Notes: generated from the letters alone by a model not told the origin. DNA of 64,000 bases from Ferruginibacter sp. (GCA_017983695.1 JAGOAX010000013.1:1-64000), one strand, 5' to 3'. Positions 8,524 to 16,869 are shown, numbered from the stretch's first letter. Numbers and translations are program-made.

Positions 8524-10038
8524 GTGCAAAAACGTATTCTGTCGATAGCAATAACTGCATTATTGTTTCTTTCTCTTTTAAATTACGGCTGTAGTAAATT
8601 AGATACAACAGATATTGGCAGCGACCTTTTACCTGCCGTGGATAATGTAAATACATTTGATACTTTAATTACAATAGATGCTACCCAGGGCATATTTAAT
8701 CCCGATACCACAATTATAAATAACAGCGACGATCATGCCTTAGGCAAAATAAGCAACGATCCTTTATTTGGTACCACGGTGGCAAATATTTATGCTCAAT
8801 TCAAGCCAGGTTTTTTTCCATATTATTACGGTAATGCAAACGATACTATTGTTGGTTTCGACTCTCTTGTGCTTTGCCTGAGTTACAAAGGAAATTGGGG
8901 AGACAGCACATTACCGCTCGACTTGCAGGTAAGGGAAGTGGCGCTTAATACTGGTGGCAAATGGGATTCTTTATACCAATCGAGAGATGTAAATTTTGCA
9001 CCTTCAACAACCGGGGGACTTATAGGAAGTACTACTGTTAATATTGCTGCACTGGGTAATTATGTAGTGTATGCCAATAAAAAGGATTCTGTAAAAAATC
9101 AAATCCGCATTAAACTATCCAATGCTTTTGCTACCTCCTTATTTACAAGAGATACGCTTGTAACAGGTAACAACCATTTCCGTACTGATTCTGCCTTCAG
9201 AACATTTCAAAAAGGGATTGCTGTAATTGCCAATGGTGGCGGTAATGTTTTACTATATACCAATTTTTCAGATAGTTCATCTAAACTGGAAGTACATTTC
9301 AGGCGTAAAAATGGCGGTGCTGTTGATACGGTATATTCGGCATTCAGAGTAAATACCTCCAGTAATCCATCTGCAATTTCACCATCGGCAACAGCAAATA
9401 ATATTATAAGAAACAGGGCCGGATATCCGGTTTCCACGCCTGCAGCTACCGATATTTATTTGCAAACCTCACCGGGTACCTATGCTAATTTAAAATTCCA
9501 GGGTCTGGAGAATATTTCTAACAGGGTAATTCACCGTGCCGAAGTAATTATAGAGGAAATACCATCTGCCCCAGTAAGTGAGCCTTATCTACGTGCCCCA
9601 GATTATCTATATCTTGATATAAAAGATACAACCACAACTGCTACAGATAAATGGAAAGCCATTTATTTTGATCTGAACCCCAATGCCAGCTACGACCCGG
9701 ATTATAAAATCAATACCTATTTCCCTTTTAATTCATCAGGTGGAGCCAATATTGACTTTTTAACTTTTGGTGGATATAAAAGAAGTAAAAAAGATGTTTT
9801 TGGTAATGATATTAAATATTACAATTTCAATATCACCCGGTATGTACAACAAATAGTAACAAAGCATACACCAAATTATACCTTAAGGCTATTTGCCCCT
9901 TACGACCTTAATTATCCTCAATACTTTAATGCAATTATTCCTTTCCCCAACCGTTTGGCAAGTGGCCGTGTAAAAGTAGGAAGTGGTACCAATGCTAATT
10001 ACAAAATGAGGTTAAGGCTAGTCTATTCAAAAATTTAA
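8524..10038 (+). CDS. DUF4270 family outer-surface lipoprotein
   Basis: A 504-residue protein with a signal peptide starting MQKRILSIAI and a lipobox Cys in LLNYGCSKLD (residue 23), then a beta-rich body with repeated Asp/Thr/Asn motifs. DUF4270 proteins follow the short starch-synthase-like protein in many Bacteroidota; function is unknown. The start is GTG, chosen because it yields a complete Lys-Arg n-region and hydrophobic core. The GTG overlaps a TATTTTTG promoter-like word at 8517-8524, which is odd: either the word is a coincidence or translation begins elsewhere. A hairpin terminator follows at 10065. Confidence 0.8.
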   Translation: MQKRILSIAITALLFLSLLNYGCSKLDTTDIGSDLLPAVDNVNTFDTLITIDATQGIFNPDTTIINNSDDHALGKISNDPLFGTTVANIYAQFKPGFFPYYYGNANDTIVGFDSLVLCLSYKGNWGDSTLPLDLQVREVALNTGGKWDSLYQSRDVNFAPSTTGGLIGSTTVNIAALGNYVVYANKKDSVKNQIRIKLSNAFATSLFTRDTLVTGNNHFRTDSAFRTFQKGIAVIANGGGNVLLYTNFSDSSSKLEVHFRRKNGGAVDTVYSAFRVNTSSNPSAISPSATANNIIRNRAGYPVSTPAATDIYLQTSPGTYANLKFQGLENISNRVIHRAEVIIEEIPSAPVSEPYLRAPDYLYLDIKDTTTTATDKWKAIYFDLNPNASYDPDYKINTYFPFNSSGGANIDFLTFGGYKRSKKDVFGNDIKYYNFNITRYVQQIVTKHTPNYTLRLFAPYDLNYPQYFNAIIPFPNRLASGRVKVGSGTNANYKMRLRLVYSKI

Positions 10039-10064
10039 AACATTATTTATTAAGATAAGTGCAT

Positions 10065-10091
10065 AAGTCCTCCAATAATTGCGGAGGACTT
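10065..10091 (+). terminator. Hairpin terminator after the DUF4270 gene
   Basis: Perfect 9-bp arms AAGTCCTCC and GGAGGACTT around a 9-nt loop, followed by a T-rich stretch. The -33 region of metK overlaps its 3' edge. Confidence 0.7.
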
Positions 10092-10121
10092 TGTTGTTTA
10101 CAACCCACACCCTTATCTTTG
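10090..10121 (+). promoter_or_regulatory. metK promoter (TTTG-N20-TATCTTTG)
   Basis: TTTG at 10090-10093 and TATCTTTG at 10114-10121 with 20 nt between them match the Bacteroidota -33/-7 consensus. The metK ATG is 19 nt downstream of the -7 box. No SAM riboswitch fits in this leader. Confidence 0.8.
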
Positions 10122-10140
10122 CAATCTTAAAAAAAATAAT

Positions 10141-11400
10141 ATGCCGTATTTATTTACATCAGAGTCTGTAAGTGAGGGACATCCCGATAAGGTTGCTGAC
10201 CAGATCAGCGATGCTTTAATTGATAATTTTTTAGCTTTTGACCCACAAAGTAAAGTGGCCTGCGAAACTTTGGTTACAACCGGTCAGGTGGTTTTAGCCG
10301 GCGAGGTAAAGAGTAAAGCTTATTTAGATGTGCAGGAAATTGCACGTGGTGTAATACGTAAAATCGGCTATACCAAAAGCGAATATATGTTTGAAGCCAA
10401 CAGCTGTGGTATTCTTTCTGCTATTCATGAACAAAGCGGCGATATTAACCAGGGTGTTGACAGGAAGAAAAAAGAAGAGCAAGGTGCAGGCGACCAGGGA
10501 ATGATGTTTGGTTATGCCACTAACGAAACAGAAGATTATATGCCACTGGCTTTAAATCTTGCTCATAAATTACTGGAAGAGCTGGCCGCATTAAGAAGGG
10601 AAAATAAAGCGATAAAATATTTGCGTCCGGATGCTAAAAGCCAGGTTACATTAGAGTATGATGACAATAATGTACCGGTACGTATTGATGCAATAGTGGT
10701 AAGTACACAGCACGATGATTTTGCAAAAGATGAAACCATGCTGGCTAAAATTAAAAAAGATATCATTAATATTCTGATACCAAGGGTAAAAGCAAAGTAT
10801 CCCAAATATGCTCACCTGTTTAACAATAAAATTAAGTACCATGTAAACCCAACCGGTAAGTTTGTTATTGGTGGTCCGCATGGAGATACTGGTTTAACAG
10901 GCCGTAAAATTATTGTAGATACTTATGGTGGTAAAGGTGCCCATGGTGGTGGCGCTTTTAGCGGTAAAGATCCCAGTAAAGTTGACAGGAGTGCAGCATA
11001 TGCAACAAGGCATATAGCAAAAAACCTGGTGGCAGCCGGCTTATGCAGTGAGGTTTTGGTACAGGTTAGTTATGCAATTGGTGTGGCACAACCTACATCA
11101 ATTAATGTAGTTACTTATGGTACTGCTAAAGTAAACCTTACCGACGGGCAAATAGCTGATGCTATTATGAAGATGTCTTGCTTTGATATGCGTCCGTATT
11201 TTATTGAGCAGCGTTTGAAATTGCGTAACCCAATGTACAGCGAAACTGCTGCTTACGGGCATATGGGACGTAAAAATGAAGTGGTGGAAAAAACATTCAC
11301 TTCTCCTGATGGTAAATCAATTAAGAAAAAAGTAGAATTGTTTACCTGGGAAAAACTGGATGCAGTTAAAGAAGTAAAAAAAGTATTTGGATTAAAGTAA
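10141..11400 (+). CDS. metK: S-adenosylmethionine synthase
   Basis: Makes S-adenosylmethionine from methionine and ATP in the cytoplasm. The 419 residues carry the family signatures SEGHPDKVADQISDA near the N-terminus, GAGDQGMMFGYA near residue 119, GGPHGDTGLTGRKIIVDTYGG near residue 245, and GGGAFSGKDPSKVDRSAAY. The acidic-loop and K+-binding residues around these motifs are present. It is a single transcription unit with its own promoter upstream and a strong terminator at 11420-11447. SAM is used by rlmB next door and, by family, by the BtaA-like enzyme at 14-15 kb. Confidence 0.98.
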   Translation: MPYLFTSESVSEGHPDKVADQISDALIDNFLAFDPQSKVACETLVTTGQVVLAGEVKSKAYLDVQEIARGVIRKIGYTKSEYMFEANSCGILSAIHEQSGDINQGVDRKKKEEQGAGDQGMMFGYATNETEDYMPLALNLAHKLLEELAALRRENKAIKYLRPDAKSQVTLEYDDNNVPVRIDAIVVSTQHDDFAKDETMLAKIKKDIINILIPRVKAKYPKYAHLFNNKIKYHVNPTGKFVIGGPHGDTGLTGRKIIVDTYGGKGAHGGGAFSGKDPSKVDRSAAYATRHIAKNLVAAGLCSEVLVQVSYAIGVAQPTSINVVTYGTAKVNLTDGQIADAIMKMSCFDMRPYFIEQRLKLRNPMYSETAAYGHMGRKNEVVEKTFTSPDGKSIKKKVELFTWEKLDAVKEVKKVFGLK

Positions 11401-11419
11401 TTCTGTACAGAAAAAATAA

Positions 11420-11447
11420 AAACCCTCTCGTAACAGAGAGGGTTTTT
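11420..11447 (+). terminator. Rho-independent terminator of metK
   Basis: AAACCCTCTC and GAGAGGGTTT arms with a GTAACA loop, ending in TTTTTT. A classic GC-stem plus T-run. Confidence 0.9.
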
Positions 11448-11466
11448 TGTTAGCAGTATTTAAACT

Positions 11467-11474
11467 TAACTTTG
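11467..11474 (+). promoter_or_regulatory. Predicted -7 box for rlmB, abutting the start codon
   Basis: TAACTTTG matches TAnnTTTG exactly and ends only 4 nt before the GTG start at 11479. Transcription would begin at or next to the GTG, giving a leaderless mRNA. Confidence 0.5.
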
Positions 11475-11478
11475 AAAG

Positions 11479-12243
11479 GTGAAAAATTTCAGACAACAAC
11501 AACATCGCCCCAAAAAAAACACGCTGGTTACCGGCAGGCAGGCCGTAATAGAAGCTATGCAAAATGGCAAACAGTTAGAACGGATCTACCTGCAGAGTAC
11601 TGTACATGGCGCAGTGATTGACGAGATAAAAAAACTGGCGGATGAAAACCTTGTACCCATTAACAAAGTGCCGGTAGAAAAGTTGAATAATTTTAATGTA
11701 CACAATCACGAAGGTTGTGTAGCGGTAATTGCAAAAGTGCAGTACCAGAATTTACAGGATGTAATTTCGTTTGTGGTGGAAAATGGCCAGGTACCTTTGT
11801 TTTTAATTTTAGATGGCATTACTGATATAAGAAATATTGGCGGGATAGCAAGGAGTGCTTTTAGTTTTGGTGTTAATGCCATTATTATTCCTGATAAAGG
11901 AGTAGGGGCTTTAAATGAAGATGCAATTTTAACATCGGCAGGTGCATTGGAACAGATTGCTGTGTGCAGGGTAAACAGTTTAATGAAAGCAGTTGATGAG
12001 CTGCATTTAAATGGCATTAAAGTTTTTGCCAGCGAAATGAAAGCAGAAAAAAATATTTACGATTGCAATTTTACTGAGCCTTGTGCTATAGTTATGGGTG
12101 GCGAGGAAAAAGGTATTTATCCTGCCTTGATGAAGATTTGCGATGAGCAAATCAAAATCCCCATGCCCGGGGATTTTGAAAGTTTGAATGTGAGTGTTGC
12201 TACAGGGATAATTTTGTATGAGGTAGTGAAACAAAGAAAATAA
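11479..12243 (+). CDS. rlmB: 23S rRNA (guanosine-2'-O-)-methyltransferase, SpoU/TrmH family
   Basis: Methylates the 2'-OH of a 23S rRNA guanosine with SAM. The 254 residues contain an N-terminal substrate-binding domain (TGRQAVIEAMQNGKQLERIY), then the knotted SPOUT domain: LDGITDIRNIGGIARSAFSFG (motif I), IVMGGEEKGI (motif II) and ESLNVSVATGIILYE (motif III, knot). The GTG start is used because the next Met would delete part of the binding domain. A decayed copy of the last 26 codons lies at 12935-13015. RlmB and related members differ mainly in target, so the exact nucleotide is inference. Confidence 0.93.
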   Translation: MKNFRQQQHRPKKNTLVTGRQAVIEAMQNGKQLERIYLQSTVHGAVIDEIKKLADENLVPINKVPVEKLNNFNVHNHEGCVAVIAKVQYQNLQDVISFVVENGQVPLFLILDGITDIRNIGGIARSAFSFGVNAIIIPDKGVGALNEDAILTSAGALEQIAVCRVNSLMKAVDELHLNGIKVFASEMKAEKNIYDCNFTEPCAIVMGGEEKGIYPALMKICDEQIKIPMPGDFESLNVSVATGIILYEVVKQRK

Positions 12244-12250
12244 CTGCCAT

Positions 12251-12781
12251 TTATAATTTTATTTTTTTTACGCTGGATTCAATAATCAGCGCCCCAACGA
12301 CAATTATTCCTGCCGTTGAAATCCCCCATGCAACGGCTCTTTTTTTACGGGTTTTAGCTTTGTCTTTTTCAAGGATCTCTAATTTTGTCAGTTTTGCAAC
12401 GGCAATTTCATTCGTTCCGGATGCTGAGGCAGTAGCACCGTCTGCATAAATATGTATTTCATTTAAAACGGAAGACTCGTCATATTCTCCCTTGCCGGTA
12501 CTGTATTTAAATTTTTTAGTTTTACTGTTATTCAAATGCAGCATGTGTGCCGTCGGCAGTTCAGCCAGCCTGTATTTTAATTCTGTATTGTTATTTGTCA
12601 ATGATATATCTTCCATGGCATATACAGCGCTGTCACTGTGAAAAATAAAATACCTGTTCTTCATATCAATGGCTTGTTTACATGCTGTACCGGCAGGGTT
12701 TTGTACTGTGAGTACTTTGTAATAACTGTTGCAGGATAGTAAGAACAGGCTGATTGAAAACAGGCGGATGATTTTTTTCAT
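12251..12781 (-). CDS. Hypothetical lipoprotein with C-terminal membrane helix
   Basis: A 176-residue protein with signal peptide MKKIIRLFSISLFLLSC (Cys 17, good lipobox) and a hydrophobic helix near the end (residues about 150-167) followed by a Lys-rich tail. The middle is polar with no motif I recognise. It converges with rlmB, 7 nt from its stop codon, and is flanked on its other side by the rlmB tail remnant, so it appears inserted between rlmB and a piece of its duplicate. Function unknown. Confidence 0.75.
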   Translation of the reverse strand: MKKIIRLFSISLFLLSCNSYYKVLTVQNPAGTACKQAIDMKNRYFIFHSDSAVYAMEDISLTNNNTELKYRLAELPTAHMLHLNNSKTKKFKYSTGKGEYDESSVLNEIHIYADGATASASGTNEIAVAKLTKLEILEKDKAKTRKKRAVAWGISTAGIIVVGALIIESSVKKIKL

Positions 12782-12934
12782 GATTGAAGTTTTAGTAACA
12801 TAATTAGTTTGTTGTTTATGAAATGATAAACAGTAAAACAGGCAAATGAATGTTTGCGGCTACTTAAAAGAGAAATGTGAAAGTAAGACCTTTTTTTATT
12901 GCAATATTTTTTTAATACCGTAAAGTAAAATTCC

Positions 12935-13015
12935 ATGCCTATGAATTTTAAAAGTTTGGAGGTGATTGTTGCCACTGGTATTATTTTATATGAAGCAATA
13001 AAACAAGGTAGCTGA
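12935..13015 (+). pseudogene. Remnant of the rlmB C-terminus
   Basis: The plus strand encodes 26 residues, MPMNFKSLEVIVATGIILYE and six more, then TGA. Aligned without gaps to the last 26 residues of the intact RlmB at 11479-12243 they agree at 17 positions, including the knot motif VATGIILYE. Upstream, 12853-12934 shows patchy nucleotide similarity to the preceding rlmB segment (GAAATG, ATTGCAAT) with deletions and stops. It has no start region or catalytic motifs I-II, so it is a decayed 3' copy of rlmB or of a close SpoU paralogue. Confidence 0.75.
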
Positions 13016-13016
13016 A

Positions 13017-13913
13017 CTATTTTGGCGCATCTTCTTTTGTGAGCCTCGGGCCTTTCCACAAGCGTAGGTAATTTTTAAAGAAGGAGATCCGTTCTTTACC
13101 GGATTTTATAAACCTGGGTAAATAGAGCCATGGAATTTTGGGATTTTGATGATGAGCCAGGTGAATATTAAAATTTAAATAAACCAGGGTTAACCATACC
13201 GGCACTTTTAAATTGTGTGCCCCGTTGATAATATCCCTTGGACTAAAAGCATGGTTGACATAGTTCTGCGATGACCAGGCAAAGCCATGCATTAAATAAA
13301 AAATGAACCAGGTAAAAAGGTCCCAGTGCAGGAAGTAAAGTAATATTACCTGGAAAATAATGACCACAATACATTCCACTTGCGCCACTTTTAATTTACG
13401 TTTGTCATCAATGCCATCTAAAAAACCTTTTACTTCAGTATGCTTTTTAAAAAGCGGTGCATTTACCAGTCTGGGTGCTATGGCAAAAAGTATGACAGAT
13501 AACCAGCAAGCCAGGTAACCAACCCCGATCATCATCAGGTAGAGATTTCCATACCGCAACCATTTATTCTGGTGCTCATAGTAGAGGTCCCACATTTCTT
13601 CATCTGTTCTATTTTTTTTGTGATGCTTTAAATGACAATGACGAAAAAAGCTGGAGGAAACAATAAACAAACAACAAAGCCAGCGGCCTAAATAAATATT
13701 CCATGCCGGGTTTGGGTGAAGTGCATTGTGAGCCGACTCATGCATCAGCGAATAAACCGGTATCATCACAATGGCAAAGGCCAACCCCAGTAATAGTTTA
13801 TAGCCAATGGGCTGCGTATGAACGCCTGCGTATAAAAGAAAAAAGTACAGCGCCGTGCATACTATGATCAATAAGCCGTTGATCTTTGCCGGTATGGGAT
13901 ACAACTCTGTCAT
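13017..13913 (-). CDS. Membrane fatty acid desaturase family protein
   Basis: A 298-residue di-iron membrane enzyme. The three histidine boxes are visible: HESAH at 58-62, HLKHH at 94-98 and HLAHH at 251-255. Hydrophobic helices surround residues 12-55, 75-90, 120-150 and 185-215. Such enzymes insert double bonds or hydroxyls into acyl chains using O2 and an electron donor. It is the last gene of the five-gene operon and overlaps the BtaA-like gene by 4 nt. The placement suggests that it modifies the acyl chain of the product made by the operon. Hydroxylase or carotenoid-type activity cannot be excluded. Confidence 0.85.
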   Translation of the reverse strand: MTELYPIPAKINGLLIIVCTALYFFLLYAGVHTQPIGYKLLLGLAFAIVMIPVYSLMHESAHNALHPNPAWNIYLGRWLCCLFIVSSSFFRHCHLKHHKKNRTDEEMWDLYYEHQNKWLRYGNLYLMMIGVGYLACWLSVILFAIAPRLVNAPLFKKHTEVKGFLDGIDDKRKLKVAQVECIVVIIFQVILLYFLHWDLFTWFIFYLMHGFAWSSQNYVNHAFSPRDIINGAHNLKVPVWLTLVYLNFNIHLAHHQNPKIPWLYLPRFIKSGKERISFFKNYLRLWKGPRLTKEDAPK

Positions 13914-15019
13914 TTATCATTTTTAAGAATGTTGTAAGCCGCTACTTTTCCATAAACAAAAGAACGGTCATTATCGTAAATATACCTGCTTAATGGTTCG
14001 TCTTTTACAATCTGGTCTTTTAAGGCATCCGGAACATCACGGGGTATCATCAGGTTGCGGAATATTACCCTGCCGTTGCTACGGGATGTGCGGAGAACGC
14101 CGGTGAACAAACGGTTGGTATCCCTGTCGCTCATTAGTTCGCAAATATTAGATAAGGCAAAACAATCAATGCTTTTATCCGGCATCGAATCTATCCATCC
14201 CTGTGCTTCTGATGTACTGATCTTTATTCTGTCGATCCTTGATTTTATTATTTCAAAATTCTCTCTTTTTAAATAAGCCGGTACTTCATCGCAGTTCCTG
14301 TATTTACCCAGCAGGTATAGCGATAAGAAATAATTTCCTTTGATCGGGATATTTCTGAATGCTTTTTTAGAACGGTTATAAAAACTTTCCGCAAAAGACT
14401 TGCTTCCATCATCAAAATGAAAATAATCTGCCACAAGGCCACGTTTGGCCAGCATCCTTTTATTGAACAGTATTTTAAACAGGTAATGAAAGCGCCGGGT
14501 ATCCCATATTTTGTCAAAATAATTTTCCTGTTCTTCTTTCGATTTTTCCATTAGCAGTCCCTGTACCCTTTTTTTACCCTGTAGCAGGTTGATGAATTTT
14601 CCTGCTATTTGGATGAACCGCTCATATTTGCCCTGCATGATGAATCCTTTAGCTAATATTTTTTGTTTACTGTTCCAAAAGGAAAGTGCCTCTTCACTTA
14701 AATGCATTTTAATTTTTTGGAACAGGGTCAGGCGATCGTCGTGGGGTTTTAACCCGGCAAAGGCAATGAATTCATCAAAGCTGAGGCATTTAATGGCGGC
14801 TATTTTAAGTTCGAGTAAATATGATTGAGCCGGGTTGATATCAATGCTGTAAATAACCCCGGGATCCAATAATAAAAAGCCCAGCACATTACATCCGCCG
14901 GATGTAATGGCAAGAACGGCATCATTGCTTTTTATTTGCAATGCGGCATGATCACTTTCGGGGTCTTCCCAATTATGGGTAAACACTAATTTTGATAATG
15001 CGACCTGGTCTTTTTCCAT
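13910..15019 (-). CDS. BtaA-like (DUF3419) S-adenosylmethionine:diacylglycerol 3-amino-3-carboxypropyl transferase
   Basis: A 369-residue protein. FTHNWEDPESDHAAL at the N-terminus, VLAITSGGCNVLGFLLLDP (SAM-binding loop, about residues 31-49) and IYSIDINPAQSYLLELK are the DUF3419/BtaA signature, and ALSNICELMSD lies in the second half. BtaA adds the 3-amino-3-carboxypropyl group of SAM to diacylglycerol, the first step to betaine lipids. The methyltransferase partner BtaB is not in the window, so the product may be a homoserine-ether lipid or another acceptor may be used. It overlaps AAR by 1 nt and the desaturase by 4 nt. Confidence 0.82.
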   Translation of the reverse strand: MEKDQVALSKLVFTHNWEDPESDHAALQIKSNDAVLAITSGGCNVLGFLLLDPGVIYSIDINPAQSYLLELKIAAIKCLSFDEFIAFAGLKPHDDRLTLFQKIKMHLSEEALSFWNSKQKILAKGFIMQGKYERFIQIAGKFINLLQGKKRVQGLLMEKSKEEQENYFDKIWDTRRFHYLFKILFNKRMLAKRGLVADYFHFDDGSKSFAESFYNRSKKAFRNIPIKGNYFLSLYLLGKYRNCDEVPAYLKRENFEIIKSRIDRIKISTSEAQGWIDSMPDKSIDCFALSNICELMSDRDTNRLFTGVLRTSRSNGRVIFRNLMIPRDVPDALKDQIVKDEPLSRYIYDNDRSFVYGKVAAYNILKNDK

Positions 15020-16116
15020 TAGATGAATTGTTTATTTACGACTGGCTCATTTTGCCATAACCCGTTTGCGTTGTAAAAGGGAGCAACTACAACTCCGTGC
15101 TTAAGACTATAATTATAAATAGCTTCCATTTTATCAATGGTAATATTTCCTTTACCGGCTGAGTAGGTTTCAAATTTATTTTCCATGGCCAGTACTATGG
15201 CTTCCAGTACACAACCATGTGAAATATGCGGTGCTCCATGATGGTACATGCTGTTTGTATAATCGGGGCTGAAGCTATACCCCCGGCTTATCTGGCCCAT
15301 ACCTCCATGAAATAAATTACGGTCATTGTGTTCTTGCAAACCGGTCTCTAAATTTTTTGGATAACCTGCATCACAGATCAAAACATTCTTTTTACAGTCG
15401 ACCAGTTCCATTCCTGTTGAACTTGCCACCCCGATTATAATGTCGGCTTCAGGAATCAGGCTCTGCAGGTTTACAGAATATCCAACATCAATTTTATCTT
15501 TTATCAACTCCTGTGCTAATCTTTCCAGGCGTAGCTGATTGCGGGCTGATAGCAATAGTTTTTTCACTTTATTTTTCAGGTAACGGGTACAGGCCATTCC
15601 AATATCACCCGTAGCGCCTATTATTAATACAGAAGATTCCGCCAGGTTAATATCACGATACACCGCCGCCTGTTCTATTCCTTTTACAATATAGGCAGCT
15701 GTAAGGGTATTACCGGTTGTAAATTTTGTTTCACCCGTCGGTAAAGCATCCAGGTTTCCCTCCAGTACGATGGATGTAAAGCCACCCAAGGTAACAATCT
15801 TTGCACCCATCTTTTTTGCAAACAACACAGCATTCATCACTTTACTTATATTGGCCCTGGTATATGCTGCACCCAGTTTATCAGGGTCAATAAAGGTTTC
15901 AATATATACACCATTTACTTCGGTACCTGTTTTTGATAATACGTTTATTCTAAAAATGTCCCTGGGCGGAATAAAAGAAAATATGCCTTTTATTTTTTCA
16001 ATAGACAGCTTCTCCTGTTCAGGCATACGCATATTATGGATAAGGGCAGTGATATGCTGCCAGCTATCCTGGTGTCCTATAATGGCAAAATCTATGCTGG
16101 CAGACGGGCTATCCAT
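15019..16116 (-). CDS. Acyl-ACP reductase (AAR) homologue, cyanobacterial alkane-pathway type
   Basis: A 365-residue short-chain-dehydrogenase-like protein. Against cyanobacterial AAR, which reduces acyl-ACP to a fatty aldehyde with NADPH, these elements line up in order: AIIGHQDSW, VYIETF, TLGGFTSIV, FTTGNTLTAAYI, LIIGATGDIGMA (NADPH loop, about residues 165-176), LLLSARNQLRLERL, CDAGYPKNLETG, HGCVLEAIVLAME and DKMEAIYNYSLKHG. Cys 302 in HGCVLEAI fits the AAR acyl-thioester cysteine. The start overlaps the ADO-like gene by 25 nt. A shikimate-dehydrogenase label is likely from automated tools but misses these motifs. Confidence 0.85.
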   Translation of the reverse strand: MDSPSASIDFAIIGHQDSWQHITALIHNMRMPEQEKLSIEKIKGIFSFIPPRDIFRINVLSKTGTEVNGVYIETFIDPDKLGAAYTRANISKVMNAVLFAKKMGAKIVTLGGFTSIVLEGNLDALPTGETKFTTGNTLTAAYIVKGIEQAAVYRDINLAESSVLIIGATGDIGMACTRYLKNKVKKLLLSARNQLRLERLAQELIKDKIDVGYSVNLQSLIPEADIIIGVASSTGMELVDCKKNVLICDAGYPKNLETGLQEHNDRNLFHGGMGQISRGYSFSPDYTNSMYHHGAPHISHGCVLEAIVLAMENKFETYSAGKGNITIDKMEAIYNYSLKHGVVVAPFYNANGLWQNEPVVNKQFI

Positions 16117-16829
16117 ATAATTGATTTTTCACCTGGTATTCCAATATTGTCCAGCGCCCTAGCATATAATGCCAGTGCATTGCCACGCATGACAGTAACA
16201 TCAAGCCCGATATGATGCAATGCACCTTTCATGCAATCGCCGTTACATACACCGCAATGGCCACGCAGGTCGGTTGTAGCGGTAAACTCTGCAAGAATGG
16301 TCATGCAATTAACATGGATCTCTTCAAATTTTTTTATAAAGGCTTCCGGGTCTTTTTTCAATTCTGCCCGCAGTATATCGGAAGAATGTTCAAGATGCTC
16401 TTTTTCTTCTTCAGCAATATTGTGAAACAGCTTTCCGGCCTCACCGCCTAAGGCATTACCCACATCGGTGTACATAGATACCGCAAATGATTCCAATATC
16501 ACTTCCTGGATAATGAGGCAGGCAATAAAATCTTTTTTGGCGGCATAGGACAAAAATTGTTTACGTACATTTCCCCAATAAGGGCCATGCATATTGATGT
16601 TTATTTTAAGGGTTTTCTTTTTTGCATAAGCCATGAATCCTTCTGCATGCATGCGTTCGCTGTTGGCATGTTCTACGGCTTCCATCTTTTCGTGGGGGTC
16701 ATCAATGGTATCTGCCAGTGATGCAAAATTCGACATGCCAATCAGTTCGCCGGTGATGGCCTGGGAAAAAACATCAGAAATAACATTGAACTCTTCCATG
16801 GTCATTGTTGCTGGTTGAAGCGTCTCCAT
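16092..16829 (-). CDS. Aldehyde-deformylating oxygenase (ADO) homologue, ferritin-like di-iron enzyme
   Basis: A 245-residue ferritin-like protein. In cyanobacteria ADO converts Cn fatty aldehydes to Cn-1 alkanes and formate. All six di-iron ligands appear conserved: Glu28, Glu58 and His61 (ERMH), Glu113 (ILESFA), Glu142 and His145 (EKEH). Family-specific context is strong: HAEGFMAYAKK, ACLIIQEVILESFAVSMY and the C-terminal YARALDNIGI. Odd: an insertion near residue 190 adds Cys192, Cys195 and Cys199 (C-x2-C-x3-C), which is absent from cyanobacterial ADO as I know it. It precedes AAR with a 25-nt overlap, the same order as in cyanobacteria. Activity on aldehydes is inference. Confidence 0.84.
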   Translation of the reverse strand: METLQPATMTMEEFNVISDVFSQAITGELIGMSNFASLADTIDDPHEKMEAVEHANSERMHAEGFMAYAKKKTLKININMHGPYWGNVRKQFLSYAAKKDFIACLIIQEVILESFAVSMYTDVGNALGGEAGKLFHNIAEEEKEHLEHSSDILRAELKKDPEAFIKKFEEIHVNCMTILAEFTATTDLRGHCGVCNGDCMKGALHHIGLDVTVMRGNALALYARALDNIGIPGEKSIIWIARLPA

Positions 16830-16869
16830 AATTTTTGATTTTAGGTTTTATGTAAAAAGTTTTTATATT

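Noticed and set aside
10122..10140. SAM riboswitch before metK
   Set aside because: The leader after the -7 box is only 19 nt, too short for any SAM riboswitch.
12778..13059. 93-residue minus-strand open frame
   Set aside because: It overlaps the desaturase 3' end in another frame, has no family features, and covers the antisense of the rlmB remnant.
15019..16116. Shikimate/quinate dehydrogenase identity for the AAR gene
   Set aside because: The GATGDIG loop is shared, but FTTGNT, GGF(T/S)SI, GYPKNL and the Cys302 context fit acyl-ACP reductase.
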